In this document: positions 5,506-6,538 of the stretch, one piece after another
Position numbering within the stretch: position 1 is the stretch's first letter
Layout of the letters: every line of letters begins with the position of its first letter
Assembly (NCBI GenBank): GCA_014381165.1
Contig: JACMIM010000315.1
Span: 1 to 6,538, forward strand
DNA from: Roseiflexaceae bacterium
Lineage (GTDB): Bacteria > Chloroflexota > Chloroflexia > Chloroflexales > Roseiflexaceae
Direction of reading: 5' to 3'
Length of the DNA: 6,538 nt
Notes under the pieces: model-generated
What the model saw: the letters and a program-made list of their open reading frames with translations, nothing else
What the model was told of the DNA's origin: nothing
The model's database searches: none
Program-made: the position numbers and the translations under genes

Positions 5506-6538
5506 CTACGGCAGCACAACCTCGGTCTTGATCGAGCCATCGGCCAGGCCTGCCTGAATTTCATCTAGCTTGGCCTTGACCTCAGCTGAAATGGCTGCGT
5601 CGGCATCATTGAACGGCGCGAGGCCGACGCCCTCGTTGGCGGCGTTGAAGACAACTGTACCGCCCTCGAACGTGTCGTCGGTGGCCTGCTCGATGGCATT
5701 GAACACGGCGTTATCCACCCGCTTGATCGCGCTCGAAAGCAGTTTGTCCGCGCCGGGAGTTGCGCCACCGGTGAAGGTGGTGAAGTACTCGTCCTGGTCG
5801 ACGCCAAGCACGAACACGCCCTGCTGCGCGGCTGCGGCAATGCCGCCCGAGCCAGTCTGGCCGCCGGCACCAAAGATCACGTCTGCGCCTTCCGCGATGA
5901 AGCTGCGGGCCGCCTCGGCACCACGAGCGCGGTCGGTGAAGCTGTCGATGTAGACGCTTTGCACCTCGATGTCGGGGTTGATGTAATCTGCGCCGGCCTC
6001 ATAACCAAGCACCAAGCGCTGCACCGGGGGAATCTCGATGCCGCCGACAACCGCAATGATGCCGCTCTCGCTCAGCTGCGCGGCCAGCGCGCCGGCCAGA
6101 AAGGCCGCCTCGTCCTCGGCAAACACCAGTCCGGCCACGTTCGGCAGGGCCGGGTCGTAGGCGAAATCGACGATCGCGAACTTAATCTCGGGGTACTTCT
6201 CGGCGGCGGCTTGCACTGCTTCGCCCATGAGGAAGCCGACACCAATGATCATGTCGAAATCCTGGTCGGCGAACTGTGCGAAGTTGCGCTCGTAGTCGGC
6301 CTGGGCCTGCGTTTCGATAAAGGCAATCTCGACATCCAGCTCGGCCTCGGCGCGCTTCAGGCCCTCGTAGGCGTACTGGTTGAACGTACCATCGTTGATA
6401 CGGCCAACGTCGGTAACGAGCCCGACCTTGAGCCGCTCGCCGCCGGTGGAGGGTGCAGCAGTCGCATTAGTTGAACCTGCGGTGGGCGCAACAGCGGTGG
6501 CTGCGGGAGCGTTTGTCGCAGCCGGGGCGTTTGTCGCG
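5506..6538 (-). CDS. nupN: BMP-family substrate-binding lipoprotein (NupN/PnrA-like), N-terminus outside window
   Basis: Extracytoplasmic binding protein that delivers the ligand, probably a nucleoside, to the permeases. The frame is open to the window edge, giving 343 residues without the signal peptide and lipobox. Visible residues 1-33 are an Ala/Pro/Thr/Asn linker with repeated TNAPAA, typical of a tether between a lipid anchor and a folded domain. The BMP fold starts near residue 36 with LKVGLVTDVGRINDGTFNQ, the family's first ligand-binding segment, and continues with GVGFLMGEAVQAA, EDEAAFLAGALAA, AVVGGIEIPPVQRL and VLGVDQDEYFT. The internal Met at 6252 is not the start, because it would remove the first binding segment. 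Ligand choice cannot be fixed: family members bind purine nucleosides, but others are uncharacterised. It is the first importer gene in view; its promoter is out of sight. Confidence 0.93.
   Translation of the reverse strand, partial: ATNAPAATNAPAATAVAPTAGSTNATAAPSTGGERLKVGLVTDVGRINDGTFNQYAYEGLKRAEAELDVEIAFIETQAQADYERNFAQFADQDFDMIIGVGFLMGEAVQAAAEKYPEIKFAIVDFAYDPALPNVAGLVFAEDEAAFLAGALAAQLSESGIIAVVGGIEIPPVQRLVLGYEAGADYINPDIEVQSVYIDSFTDRARGAEAARSFIAEGADVIFGAGGQTGSGGIAAAAQQGVFVLGVDQDEYFTTFTGGATPGADKLLSSAIKRVDNAVFNAIEQATDDTFEGGTVVFNAANEGVGLAPFNDADAAISAEVKAKLDEIQAGLADGSIKTEVVLP

Noticed and set aside
5959..6474. Plus-strand open frame of 171 codons opposite the binding-protein gene
   Set aside because: It is the codon-for-codon antisense of a gene with clear BMP-family motifs; GC-rich coding often leaves such frames open.

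Overview
The window is a slice of a bacterial chromosome with moderately high GC. It is dominated by one minus-strand operon for an ABC importer of the BMP / NupNOPQ type, the family that takes up nucleosides and related compounds. Protein style, short heptameric intergenic repeats, a tail resembling IS982-type transposases and many hairpins would fit a Chloroflexota (Chloroflexus-like) genome. That assignment is inference from recognition, not a search.

Layout on the minus strand, right to left in order of transcription: the 3' part of a BMP-family substrate-binding lipoprotein gene (6538-5506, start outside the window); a 121-bp spacer with a CTAGGGA/CTAGGGG heptamer array and an inverted partner that can fold into a long hairpin; a tandem ATP-binding subunit (5384-3777); a first permease (3763-2648, with the start moved inward from 3814); and a second permease (2636-1392). 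Spacings of 13 and 11 bases, each with a good ribosome-binding site, make the ATPase and the two permeases one translationally tight unit. A 75-bp gap with a small hairpin and a TATAAT box separates the operon from a co-directional gene for a two-helix membrane-anchored TPR protein of unknown function (1316-456).

The left 455 bases hold no intact gene. On the plus strand, positions 1-93 read as the last 30 codons of a transposase, probably IS982-like. Three hairpins follow: 128-161; a 23-bp, nearly perfect stem at 233-284 with the symmetry of a bidirectional terminator; and a 31-bp stem at 331-398 inside what looks like a palindromic MITE (about 294-446) that ends 9 bp beyond the TPR gene's stop codon.

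Working together, the lipoprotein would capture the ligand outside the cell, the two permeases form the membrane channel, and the ATPase drives import with one competent composite ATP site. The spacer hairpin after the lipoprotein gene may set the ratio of binding protein to membrane components. I see no clearly new biological system. The most unusual items are the repeat structures, the N-terminally extended second permease and the uncharacterised TPR protein.
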